DNA of 64,000 nt, from positions 62,001 to 126,000 of the forward strand of contig JAJYDX010000001.1 in NCBI GenBank assembly GCA_021777135.1. Direction: 5' to 3'. Positions 52,137 to 60,496 of the stretch are shown one piece after another. This DNA is from a bacterium. GTDB taxonomy: Bacteria; SZUA-79; Acidulodesulfobacterales; Acidulodesulfobacteraceae. Within the stretch, counting starts at the first letter, position 1; each line of letters begins with the position of its first letter. The notes below the pieces were generated by a model. It worked only from the letters and a program-made list of their open reading frames with translations, searched no databases and was not told the origin of the DNA. A program made the translations under genes and the position numbers.

Positions 52137-53207
52137 ATGGAAACTAAGGAAAATTATATAAATATTGTCGGAGCAGGACCATCTGGCTTAACTGCAGCTA
52201 TTGTTCTGGCAAAACATGGATATAAACCAAGGGTTTACGAAATGTCGCCTAATGTTGGGCATAGAATGAACGGTGATTTTCAAGGGTTAGAAAATTGGAG
52301 CTCAGATAGTGATATTACTGTACTTTTAAGAGATATAGGCATTGATATTAATTTTATGTGTATCCCCTATTACGGAGGAGATATATATGCTCCAAAAATA
52401 GCTCCGCTTATAATAAAGTCAGAAAAACCTATTTTTTATCTTGTAAAAAGGGGTGCCGATAATTACGATTCTCTCGATAATGGTCTAAAAGAACAAGCTG
52501 TTTATTGCGGCGCCGAAATATTTTTTAACCGTCGCGTCGATTCTTTCGAAGGAAAAACCATTATTGCCGGCGGACCCAAAAGGGCTGGTTTTATTGCTGT
52601 CGGTATAACATTTGAAACAGAAACTAAAAATTTGGCATCGGTAATTTTCAACGATGAAATTGCGCCTAAAGGTTATGCATATCTCCTTATAAATAATGGT
52701 TTTGGAACTATGGCAACTGTTATTTATAAGGATTTTAAAAATGCAAAAAAATATTTTAAAAATTTGATTGATTTTTTTAATAATAAAAAAAATATAGATA
52801 TCAAAAATAAAAAAAAATTTGGTGGATATGGAAATTTTTTAATTAGAGATACCAATGTCTTTGGTAAAAAAATATATATAGGGGAATCGGCCGGATTTCA
52901 GGACTATCTATGGGGGTTCGGTTTGAGATATGCTATATTGTCAGGATATCTAGCCGCGATGAGTATAATTACCGGCTCTGATTATGATTATCTTTGGAAA
53001 AAAGAGGTAAGGCCGATGATGAAAACATCTCTTGTTAACAGATACCTGATAGAAAAATTTGGAGATTTTGGATATAGATATATAGCCAAAAAGTTTGCTG
53101 AAGGAAATCCGCTAAATTTTCTTAAACGAAATTATAATCCGTCTTTTCTAAAAAATTTTCTTTTTCCTATCGTAAAAAAAAAGTATAAAGTCTATGGAAA
53201 TTTATAA
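52137..53207 (+). CDS. FAD-dependent oxidoreductase, geranylgeranyl reductase-like
   Basis: A flavoprotein of about 356 residues. The FAD-binding GxGxxG is NIVGAGPSGLTAAIVLAKHGY near the N-terminus, followed by VYEMSPNVGHRM. GESAGFQDYLWGFGLRYAILSGYLAA is the second FAD motif and resembles the geranylgeranyl reductase/tryptophan halogenase-like group. The frame is open from a TTG at 52098, but the ATG at 52137 places the Rossmann motif at the usual distance. No strong ribosome-binding site marks either. It overlaps the next gene by 14 bases. The substrate, perhaps a polyprenyl lipid or an electron carrier, is unknown. Confidence 0.8.
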   Translation: METKENYINIVGAGPSGLTAAIVLAKHGYKPRVYEMSPNVGHRMNGDFQGLENWSSDSDITVLLRDIGIDINFMCIPYYGGDIYAPKIAPLIIKSEKPIFYLVKRGADNYDSLDNGLKEQAVYCGAEIFFNRRVDSFEGKTIIAGGPKRAGFIAVGITFETETKNLASVIFNDEIAPKGYAYLLINNGFGTMATVIYKDFKNAKKYFKNLIDFFNNKKNIDIKNKKKFGGYGNFLIRDTNVFGKKIYIGESAGFQDYLWGFGLRYAILSGYLAAMSIITGSDYDYLWKKEVRPMMKTSLVNRYLIEKFGDFGYRYIAKKFAEGNPLNFLKRNYNPSFLKNFLFPIVKKKYKVYGNL

Positions 53208-53589
53208 TATTTCGGTAAGGACCGATAAAAGAACTCAATTATTAGATATCACCAAAATAATCTCTGATTTTATTTTAAAATCTCCTATAGCAGCCGGACT
53301 ATGTTTGGTTTATTCACCCCACACGACTACTGGCGTTATTATTAACGAAGCATATGATTCTGATGTCGCTTTTGATATAAATCTTTTTTTAAATAATCTG
53401 GTGCCTAAAAATAATAGTTACCGCCATACCGAGGGAAATTCTGATGCTCATATAAAAGCGTCTATAATAGGTAACTCAAGGATGTTACCTTATTCAGACA
53501 ACAAGCTTAATCTTGGAAAATGGGAAGGGATTTTCCTGTGCGAATTTGACGGTCCCAGACAGAGAAATATAAATTTAATTTTAATTTAG
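53194..53589 (+). CDS. yjbQ: YjbQ/UPF0047 family protein
   Basis: A 131-residue YjbQ (UPF0047) protein, a trimeric fold reported to have thiamine-phosphate synthase-like side activity in some members. Family signatures are YSPHTTTGVIINEAYD, NSYRHTEGNSDAHIKASIIG and GIFLCEFDGPRQR. Its ATG lies inside the end of the flavoprotein gene (14-base overlap), so the two are translated together. The real function in this context is unknown. Confidence 0.93.
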   Translation: MEIYNISVRTDKRTQLLDITKIISDFILKSPIAAGLCLVYSPHTTTGVIINEAYDSDVAFDINLFLNNLVPKNNSYRHTEGNSDAHIKASIIGNSRMLPYSDNKLNLGKWEGIFLCEFDGPRQRNINLILI

Positions 53590-53604
53590 ATAAATTGTAT
53601 TTAC

Positions 53605-53638
53605 AAAATTCAATGTTTCACGTGAAACATTGAATTTT
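53605..53638. promoter_or_regulatory. parS site 2 in a 34-bp perfect palindrome
   Basis: TGTTTCACGTGAAACA (53614-53629) is an exact match to the parS consensus and is the centre of a perfect 34-bp palindrome. It sits between the convergent yjbQ and fdhA genes and overlaps the fdhA stop codon, so as RNA it could also act as a hairpin for both transcripts. Confidence 0.92.
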
Positions 53639-56621
53639 AATTGCTTATACTGCCGATAACATCTTTTATAACGGTTTTAAAATTATTTTTATTAATACCG
53701 TAAATTTCAAATAATTTTAAAATTAAACCTTGTTCCCAGTATTTTTCTATATGGTTTTTCACCTCATCCGCCGCCGCATCAATAGGATAAGGTGAAAAAA
53801 TCCTGCAAATATCTAAAAACATAGATTTAATTTCATTGGTTCCATTTAGTAGAGGCTTGAAATCCCTTGAGACGAAAGGAGTTTCAGCTTTATTTATAGA
53901 AACAGCGGTTACTTTATATTCCGGCGTTTCCGTTGACCAGTCAGCATATTCGCTTGTTAAAACGTTGGTTTTTAATTCAGGAAAATGGAAAGTGGTAGCG
54001 ACAACACCAGACATAACTCTATCGCTGATTTTTGCATTAAGGGTAACAGTACCTTTTTTACTTTTAATAATAACTAAACTGCCGTCCGATATATCAAGTT
54101 TTTCCGCATCTTCTTTGCATATTTCCAACACGTCGCGTTCATACCATAAACTATTAAAACTCTTTCGCGTATTATTTGAACAGTTATATTGATAAAGGTT
54201 TCTTACGGTAGTTAAAATAAAAGGATACTCTTCCGAAACTGCGTCTTTCGAGCCTATAAACTTAGTAATAGTAAATTTGCCTTTACCACGCACAAACTTA
54301 TCTTTATGAAGAATGGGCGTGCCTGTTTGATTTTCGATGTTAACTGGCCACTGGACAGAACGTATTTTTTCCAACAAATCATAACTTGAGTTTGAAAACT
54401 GCGGCGTAGTAAGCGCAATTTCATCCATTATTTGCGACGGATGATAATAATGCATTTTATAGCCTAATGCTTGCGAGATTCCAGCAATAATCTGCCAGTC
54501 CTGCAAACCCGCAACAGGCTCTATAACTTTCCTTACCCTCTGCAGCCGTCTCTCCCAGTTGGTAAAAGTTCCGTCTTTTTCCAAAAAAGACGAACCTGGA
54601 AGTATAACGTGCGCGTATTCGGCGGTTGACGTTTTAAATAAATCGTGCACGACTACTATTTCCATTTTTTTTAAAGATTCGATAATACGATTTGAGTCAG
54701 GGTCTGTTTGGACAATATCTTCGCCCATAATATATATTCCCCTAAACCTGCCGTCTAAACCAGCCCTCAACATATCAGGAAGCCTCATACCGGGAACTCC
54801 ATCTAATTTTACGTTCCAGATTTTTTCAAAAAACACTCTGGCTTTTTCGTCGGAAATATGTCTGTAACCTGGCAAAGAAGAAGGTTCCGCTCCCATATCC
54901 GCAGCACCCTGAACGTTATTCTGTCCTCTCAGCGGACTTACGCCTACGCCTTTTCTGCCAATATTTCCGGTTACCATAACTAAATTTGTTATTGCAAGAA
55001 CCCCTGTAGAGCCTTGCAGATGTTCTGTTACGCCAAGCCCATAAAATATCGAAGCGTTACCTGCCTCGGCATATAAACGTGCTGCTCCTTCTATATCTTT
55101 TTTTGGCACGCCGCTTATTTTAGATGCTTTTTCGGTTGAATTAGATTCATTAAGTATAAAATCTTTCCACAACCTGAAAGATTCTTCGTCACACCTTTCC
55201 TCTATGAAATCTTTTTTAATAAGATTTTCTTTTAAAATATAATTAGCCATTGAGTTTAGAAGTATAACGTTGGTGCCAGGAATAGGTCTTAAATGAAAAC
55301 TTGCCAGTACATGTGGTGATTTTGCAACCTCTGTTTTTCTTGGGTCTATTACTATAAGCTTCGTTCCTTGCCGCGCAACTTTCCTTACAAAAGAACCGAC
55401 TACGGGATGGGCCTCGGTAGGATTAGAACCTATTATCATTATTAAATCGGATTCAAACAGAGAGCTTAAATCCTGCGTTCCGGCTCCCGCGCCAAAAGCG
55501 ACTCCAAGTCCATATCCTGTAGGCTGATGGCAAACTCTGGCGCACGTATCTATATTATTATTATGAAAAACTGCCCTGACTAATTTTTGCATTAAATAAT
55601 TTTCTTCATTGGTACACCTTGAAGAACTTATTGCGCCTATGGAATTGATTCCGTAATTTTTTTGAATTTTTTTAAATCTATCCGCAATGAAAGCGAAAGC
55701 TTCTTCCCAAGAAACCTGTCTGAACGGTAAAGCGGAATTTTCCCTTATAAGCGGATATTTAATCCTGTCTTTGCTTTTAGCATAACCGAAAGAAAACCTG
55801 CCTTTAATGCAAGAATGTCCAAAATTTGAAAGGCTTTCGTCTGCGGGAACTACCCTTACAATGTTGCTTCCTTTTGTTTCGATGTTCAACGAACATCCTA
55901 CTCCGCAATAACCGCAGGTTGTCCTTGTTTTTTTAAAAGGCTTGCCGTATTCCGCAACGCCTTTTTCAATAAGTGCCCCCGTAGGGCACGCTTTTACGCA
56001 GGCGCCGCAGGAAACGCATTCAGAATTAAAAAAACTGTTTTCTTTGCCCCAGCCTGCTTTTATAATAGAATTAAATCCTCTGCCTGCTACCGTAATGGCA
56101 AAATTACCCTGAATTTCCGCGCAAGCTCTGACGCATCTTGCACAGATTATACACCTTTTGGCGTCGAATAAAAAATATGGATTGGAATCGTCAACCGGAA
56201 GATTTAAATGGCTTTTTCCTCTAAACCTTATTCCGCTTAGACCGAAATAAGACGCAGCGGTCTGAAGTTCGCACATACCGTTTTTAAAGCAAGTTAGACA
56301 GTCGTTTGGATGGTCTGAAAGATATAACTCTATTAAAGTTTTTTTTAAAGAAAAAAGTTCATCAGATACAGTCTTTATTTTCATTCCATCTTCCGCGTTC
56401 AACGAACACGACGGAATATAGCCTTTTTTGCCTTCTACTATAACTCCGCAAAGCCTGCATGAACCAAAAGGAATCAATCCTTTATAATCGCAAAGGGAAG
56501 GAATATATATGCCGTTTTGTTTTGCAATCTGAAGTACAGTGTTGCCATGTACGGAATTAACAATATTTCCGTCAATTTCAATTTTTATATGGTCATTACT
56601 AATTAAGCTTTCGTTTTGCAT
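53637..56621 (-). CDS. fdhA: NAD-linked formate dehydrogenase, catalytic subunit
   Basis: A 994-residue molybdenum/tungsten formate dehydrogenase with a NuoG-like front end. [2Fe-2S] ligands are C44, C55, C58 and C72. The His-Cys3 cluster is H104, C108, C111 and C117. Two ferredoxin-type [4Fe-4S] sites are C157/160/163/167 and C202/205/208/212. The bis-MGD domain begins with C236/C239/C243/C271. The metal ligand is Cys364 in ARVCHQPTG, so this is a cysteine and not a selenocysteine enzyme. It follows the NuoE-NuoF fusion by 27 bp, giving an NAD(P)-reducing formate dehydrogenase. Located in the cytoplasm (no Tat signal). Confidence 0.95.
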   Translation of the reverse strand: MQNESLISNDHIKIEIDGNIVNSVHGNTVLQIAKQNGIYIPSLCDYKGLIPFGSCRLCGVIVEGKKGYIPSCSLNAEDGMKIKTVSDELFSLKKTLIELYLSDHPNDCLTCFKNGMCELQTAASYFGLSGIRFRGKSHLNLPVDDSNPYFLFDAKRCIICARCVRACAEIQGNFAITVAGRGFNSIIKAGWGKENSFFNSECVSCGACVKACPTGALIEKGVAEYGKPFKKTRTTCGYCGVGCSLNIETKGSNIVRVVPADESLSNFGHSCIKGRFSFGYAKSKDRIKYPLIRENSALPFRQVSWEEAFAFIADRFKKIQKNYGINSIGAISSSRCTNEENYLMQKLVRAVFHNNNIDTCARVCHQPTGYGLGVAFGAGAGTQDLSSLFESDLIMIIGSNPTEAHPVVGSFVRKVARQGTKLIVIDPRKTEVAKSPHVLASFHLRPIPGTNVILLNSMANYILKENLIKKDFIEERCDEESFRLWKDFILNESNSTEKASKISGVPKKDIEGAARLYAEAGNASIFYGLGVTEHLQGSTGVLAITNLVMVTGNIGRKGVGVSPLRGQNNVQGAADMGAEPSSLPGYRHISDEKARVFFEKIWNVKLDGVPGMRLPDMLRAGLDGRFRGIYIMGEDIVQTDPDSNRIIESLKKMEIVVVHDLFKTSTAEYAHVILPGSSFLEKDGTFTNWERRLQRVRKVIEPVAGLQDWQIIAGISQALGYKMHYYHPSQIMDEIALTTPQFSNSSYDLLEKIRSVQWPVNIENQTGTPILHKDKFVRGKGKFTITKFIGSKDAVSEEYPFILTTVRNLYQYNCSNNTRKSFNSLWYERDVLEICKEDAEKLDISDGSLVIIKSKKGTVTLNAKISDRVMSGVVATTFHFPELKTNVLTSEYADWSTETPEYKVTAVSINKAETPFVSRDFKPLLNGTNEIKSMFLDICRIFSPYPIDAAADEVKNHIEKYWEQGLILKLFEIYGINKNNFKTVIKDVIGSISN

Positions 56622-56648
56622 TTTTGTCTTTAAATTAACTTTTAAAGC

Positions 56649-58427
56649 TTATGTTTTAATCTCATTTTTATAAAAAGCTAGCAGGCTCCTAACAGGCATA
56701 TGGATACCGGCTCCAAAACCACATAAGGAAAGATTTTTCATGGATTCCAAAATATCGTCTATTATCTTTAAATTTTCTTCGATATTTTGTTTTTTCAAAA
56801 CCCTTTCAAATAATTCTTTAACCCTTACCGTTCCAATTCTGCACGGCGCACATTTGCCGCAGGACTCGTCTATAAAAAAGTCTAAAGAACTCAAGAGTCT
56901 GTATTTCAAATCCGTTTTATTATCGAAAACTATGATACCTCCGTGACCCAGCATGCCTCCTTTTTCGGATACGTCTTCATATGAAAGTTTTAAATTAAGA
57001 AATTCGTCATTCAATGAAAAATAAGCTCCAAGGGGTCCGCCTATCTGAACCATTTTTGCAGATTCATAAGCTTCGGCAAGATTTAATACTTCTTTAAGGG
57101 TAACGCCGAAAGGCAATTCAAAAATTCCAGAATTTTTAACAGCTCCGGAAACTTGGAATGGCATTGTTCCCTTAGAATTTTCAGTGCCTAAAGATAAAAA
57201 ATATTCTAAATTTGAATTATCTTTAAAAATGTATGCGGCATAAGCAAATGTCAATACGTTGTTTAATACGGTAGGCTGTCCATATAAACCGCTTACTGCT
57301 GGAACGGGCGGTCTCATTCTAACTGTGCCTCTTTTATTTTCAATGCTTTCCATAAGAGCCGTTTCTTCACCGCAAAGATAGCTTCCGGCACCCGTTATTA
57401 AATCTATATCAAATCCTAAGCCTAAACCTAAAATATTTTTACCGAGATAATCAGTTTTCTTCAATAAACTAAGAACGTTTTCTAATATTGACTTAGTTCT
57501 TGCATATTCAGACCTTAAATAAATATAACCGTATTCGGCCCCGGTTATTAAGGCTGCAATAATCATTCCTTCTATAACGGACATAGGATCGTTTTCAAGT
57601 ATAATCCTGTCGGCATAAGCACCGGAATCCCCTTCGTCTGCATTACATATTATATATTTTACGCCGAATTTTTCTTTAAATACGGTTTCCCACTTAATGC
57701 CTGCGGAAAACCCTGCCCCGCCCCTGCCTCTGAGCTTAGACCGCTTAAGTTCATTTATAAATAATAGTTTGCCATCGTCCCCACTGCTTTTAATTTCGGC
57801 GACGACCCTTTTTAGCGCGCTAAACCCGCCGGCATTTACGTAATCCTCCACCGATAACGGGTTTATATTGCCGCACCTTTTAAATATAATAGATTTTCTG
57901 TAATTTTTCGTGTTTTTTAAATCGGCAATATTTATAAAATCAGAATTTTTAACATCGGGTTCGGGAAGTTTTTTTATTATTTCGTCGAACGTTTCTGGTG
58001 TTACTTTTTCATATAATAAACCGTCAACCTTAACTACAGGAGAAGAGGAGCAATGCCCGAAGCAATAAACATAGTCCAAAAAATATTTTCCGTCGAAGCT
58101 GTATTTGCCGAAATCAAGATTAAGGCTTGTTTTGATATGTTCCAATAATTGTTTGGAACCTGAGGCTTCGCAGCTTTCGGACTTACAGACTATAATTTTG
58201 CGATAAGCCCTATCGCTTTCGACATCTGCATTATAATTTTTAAAAAAACTTAGAAAACCGTAAACTTCAGCTTTAGAGATATTGAGGCTTTCAGCTATAA
58301 GCATCACGGCATCTTCCGGTATGTATCCGATTTCTTTGATTATGCCGTTTAATATATAAAACAAAGTGCCTTGTCTGCCTTTAGCTTCTTCGATCAGACG
58401 CAAAATTAATTTATCGGGCTTTTCCAT
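56649..58427 (-). CDS. NuoE-NuoF fusion, diaphorase subunit of formate dehydrogenase
   Basis: A 592-residue fusion. Residues 1-150 are a NuoE-type thioredoxin-like ferredoxin with [2Fe-2S] ligands C81, C86, C122 and C126. Residues about 180-590 are NuoF: the NADH/FMN loop GRGGAGFSAGIKWE (235-248), the FMN-binding GAGSYLCGEETALMESIE, and the [4Fe-4S] motif ESCGKCAPCRIGT near the C-terminus. It passes electrons from FdhA to NAD(P)+ or back. It sits 61 bp downstream of hgcB and 27 bp upstream of fdhA, all on the same strand. A free-standing NuoE gene is absent, consistent with the fusion. Confidence 0.95.
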   Translation of the reverse strand: MEKPDKLILRLIEEAKGRQGTLFYILNGIIKEIGYIPEDAVMLIAESLNISKAEVYGFLSFFKNYNADVESDRAYRKIIVCKSESCEASGSKQLLEHIKTSLNLDFGKYSFDGKYFLDYVYCFGHCSSSPVVKVDGLLYEKVTPETFDEIIKKLPEPDVKNSDFINIADLKNTKNYRKSIIFKRCGNINPLSVEDYVNAGGFSALKRVVAEIKSSGDDGKLLFINELKRSKLRGRGGAGFSAGIKWETVFKEKFGVKYIICNADEGDSGAYADRIILENDPMSVIEGMIIAALITGAEYGYIYLRSEYARTKSILENVLSLLKKTDYLGKNILGLGLGFDIDLITGAGSYLCGEETALMESIENKRGTVRMRPPVPAVSGLYGQPTVLNNVLTFAYAAYIFKDNSNLEYFLSLGTENSKGTMPFQVSGAVKNSGIFELPFGVTLKEVLNLAEAYESAKMVQIGGPLGAYFSLNDEFLNLKLSYEDVSEKGGMLGHGGIIVFDNKTDLKYRLLSSLDFFIDESCGKCAPCRIGTVRVKELFERVLKKQNIEENLKIIDDILESMKNLSLCGFGAGIHMPVRSLLAFYKNEIKT

Positions 58428-58488
58428 AAAAAATTTATAAATTAATTATATTATAAGCCCCATTTTCAGCAAAATCAACATTCATAAA

Positions 58489-58782
58489 TCAGCAACATTC
58501 AGTAGACGACGGGCCGCCGCAGTCGCAGGAAGGCGCACCGCCTGTGAGCATTCCTTTTATTATACCAGACGCGCATCCCACGCCGGAGTTTACGAAAATT
58601 GCCCCATATTTACAGTTAAGAGCGCAGGCGCCACATTCCATACATAAATCTTTATCGGAAACTTCGACTTTCTTATTTTTCAGTAAAAATACTCCATGAG
58701 GACACACATCGATGCATATTAAGCAGTTTGTGCATTTTTCGGCAAAAAATTTAAGGCTTGCAACATTTTTGATATATCTCAT
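58489..58782 (-). CDS. hgcB: HgcB, mercury-methylation ferredoxin
   Basis: A 97-residue 2[4Fe-4S] ferredoxin with the HgcB hallmarks. The first cluster is C17/C20/C23/C27. The second carries the diagnostic CMECGACALNC (C47-C57). An extra Cys70 and a C-terminal vicinal pair C96-C97 follow; in HgcB the terminal cysteines are thought to pass Hg(II) to HgcA. An additional CDC (86-88) lies nearby. It overlaps hgcA by 4 bases (ATGA), so the two are translationally coupled. It would reduce the corrinoid of HgcA for methyl transfer to mercury. Confidence 0.96.
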   Translation of the reverse strand: MRYIKNVASLKFFAEKCTNCLICIDVCPHGVFLLKNKKVEVSDKDLCMECGACALNCKYGAIFVNSGVGCASGIIKGMLTGGAPSCDCGGPSSTECC

Positions 58783-59846
58783 ATAAGTGCCAATTTATGG
58801 AGTTTATAAATTATTAACAAAATTACTGATATTACCGACGATATTAAATAAACGGGCAAGGCTATCTTTAACTCCTTCTTTACTCCGGACATATTGGTAA
58901 ACGTGGTAGAACCTGTAAATTGCAATGACAAATAAGAACTTGCCATCGGGAAGAAAAGGATTTCTATGACAAGAATTAAAATATTTTTTTGTTCTTGAAA
59001 ATTAAATAAAAAAATTAAAAACATAGTTAGTAACATTCCTATTAGCCATCCTTTTAAAGCAAATGGACGGAAAGGTATAAAAGGTAGAAATACGGGTGTT
59101 ATAAACGAACCTGCTAATATGCTTGTTAATCCAAGCAATAAAAAGGGCTCTCCGCAATACCATGCGCTTTTAAATAAAATGCCTTTAGGCTGAATACCGA
59201 AAAATAACAGAACTACAAAAGCAAAAATAAAAAATTTAAAAATTGCCGGAATAATCTCTCTCGGCGTTAGAATTATCCTATCGAACATAGAAAATTTAAT
59301 CTTCCTCATTTCGGAAGTTTTTTTTCTTCCGGCATTTAAATAAGTTTTAATGTCTTTTGCATAAACAGGACCGAAATAAACCCTAAACCCTGTCTTTTTA
59401 AAAACCTCATCAGCATTAACTCCTACGGCGCCTAGTTGGGGTACGATTATTCGCTTGTGGCTTAAAATACTGTTAAGCTTAACTTTATTTGCTTGTTTAA
59501 CTAATTCTTGAGTGCCGAAAGTTCCTTTTCCTGCGGCGCACCATACATTAATTCCTTTCGTATCTAATACTAATATCCATGCGTTCAAGCCTTTTAACGC
59601 TTTTCTAAGAATATCAAAGCTTAACTTATAATTCGCGCTCGCAAATACGTCGGAATTTTCGTTGGGTTCGCCAACAGCATAAAGTCCAGGTTCAATCTTA
59701 TATTTCATCCTGAAAGAATTGCTTATTCTGCATTTTATGGAGCCTAAATAATCCATTCCTGACCACTCAGAAGAAACTCTTTTTACTGTTTCAAAGCGAC
59801 TAGGCTTCTTACAAAGCTCTAATATATTTATATTTTCATCAATCAT
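58779..59846 (-). CDS. hgcA: HgcA, corrinoid mercury methyltransferase
   Basis: A 355-residue HgcA. The invariant cap-helix motif N100-V-W-C103-A-A-G-K107 (GINVWCAAGKG) is intact; Cys103 is the axial cobalt ligand. Residues about 30-185 form the CFeSP-like corrinoid domain. The C-terminal half (about 195-355) holds five hydrophobic helices anchoring it in the inner membrane. With HgcB it converts Hg(II) to methylmercury; the pair is necessary for that activity in known methylators. A parS site occupies the 91-bp gap between the hyf-like operon and hgcA. Immediately downstream are NuoEF and formate dehydrogenase. Confidence 0.96.
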   Translation of the reverse strand: MIDENINILELCKKPSRFETVKRVSSEWSGMDYLGSIKCRISNSFRMKYKIEPGLYAVGEPNENSDVFASANYKLSFDILRKALKGLNAWILVLDTKGINVWCAAGKGTFGTQELVKQANKVKLNSILSHKRIIVPQLGAVGVNADEVFKKTGFRVYFGPVYAKDIKTYLNAGRKKTSEMRKIKFSMFDRIILTPREIIPAIFKFFIFAFVVLLFFGIQPKGILFKSAWYCGEPFLLLGLTSILAGSFITPVFLPFIPFRPFALKGWLIGMLLTMFLIFLFNFQEQKNILILVIEILFFPMASSYLSLQFTGSTTFTNMSGVKKELKIALPVYLISSVISVILLIIYKLHKLALI

Positions 59847-59876
59847 TATTTATTCTCAATATTTTTCCCTTTAAAT

Positions 59877-59914
59877 TTAGATTTATATGTTTCACGTGAA
59901 ACATATAAATCTAA
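59877..59914. promoter_or_regulatory. parS site 3 in a 38-bp perfect palindrome
   Basis: TGTTTCACGTGAAACA (59888-59903) exactly matches the parS consensus and is centred in a perfect 38-bp palindrome. It lies in the intergenic gap between the NuoB-like gene and hgcA. As a transcribed hairpin it might also separate the two operons. Confidence 0.92.
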
Positions 59915-59937
59915 TTACATTATATCCTTATATTATA

Positions 59938-60474
59938 TTAACTTCCAAAAGATACTTTATGGGAGATTTTTATCATATCCATAAATTTTAAAAATCCCAA
60001 TATTATAGCCTCCGGTTCGGGTGGACACCCTTTAATATGCATTGCAACCGTTAAATATTTTGAAACTGGACCACAGACTGAATAGGAATCTTTAAACGGT
60101 CCTCCGGTTTCCGGGCAATCTCCGACCGTAATAACAAACTTAGGCGAAGGGATATTTTCATATGTCTTTAACAGCGGATTAAGCATATTTCTTGTTACAC
60201 AACCCGTTATCATAAGAACGTCGGCATGTTTTGGGGAAGCGACAAATTTTATGCCGAATCTTTCTAAATCGTAATAAGGGTTGGAAAGTGCGGCAAGCTC
60301 GTTTTCGCAGGCATTACAGGAGCCGCTGTCCACAAGCCTGACAAATAAACTTCTGCCTAACACTTCATCAACCGAGCGTTTTAATTCATCCTCTTTGATT
60401 AAAGCAGAACCACTCTTGTCGTCTACAATATCTTGCGCCTTACTTTTAAATAATAATTTGCTCAGAAAGCTCAT
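59938..60474 (-). CDS. Group-4-hydrogenase-like small subunit (NuoB/HycG type)
   Basis: A 178-residue NuoB/HycG/HyfI-like subunit that holds the proximal [4Fe-4S] cluster. Ligands are C53, C56, C120 and C150 in SCNACENEL, VGDCPETGGPF and KGCPPEPEAI. The sequence is nearer to hydrogenase-4 type subunits than to complex I NuoB. It starts 22 bp after the large-subunit gene, ending the hyf-like operon. Because the partner large subunit lacks nickel ligands, the cluster must serve another electron donor or a conformational role. Confidence 0.92.
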   Translation of the reverse strand: MSFLSKLLFKSKAQDIVDDKSGSALIKEDELKRSVDEVLGRSLFVRLVDSGSCNACENELAALSNPYYDLERFGIKFVASPKHADVLMITGCVTRNMLNPLLKTYENIPSPKFVITVGDCPETGGPFKDSYSVCGPVSKYLTVAMHIKGCPPEPEAIILGFLKFMDMIKISHKVSFGS

Positions 60475-60496
60475 ATATTACATTACCATCCTGTAA

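Noticed and set aside
53637-56621. Selenocysteine in the formate dehydrogenase
   Set aside because: The metal ligand codon encodes Cys364; no in-frame TGA occurs at that place.
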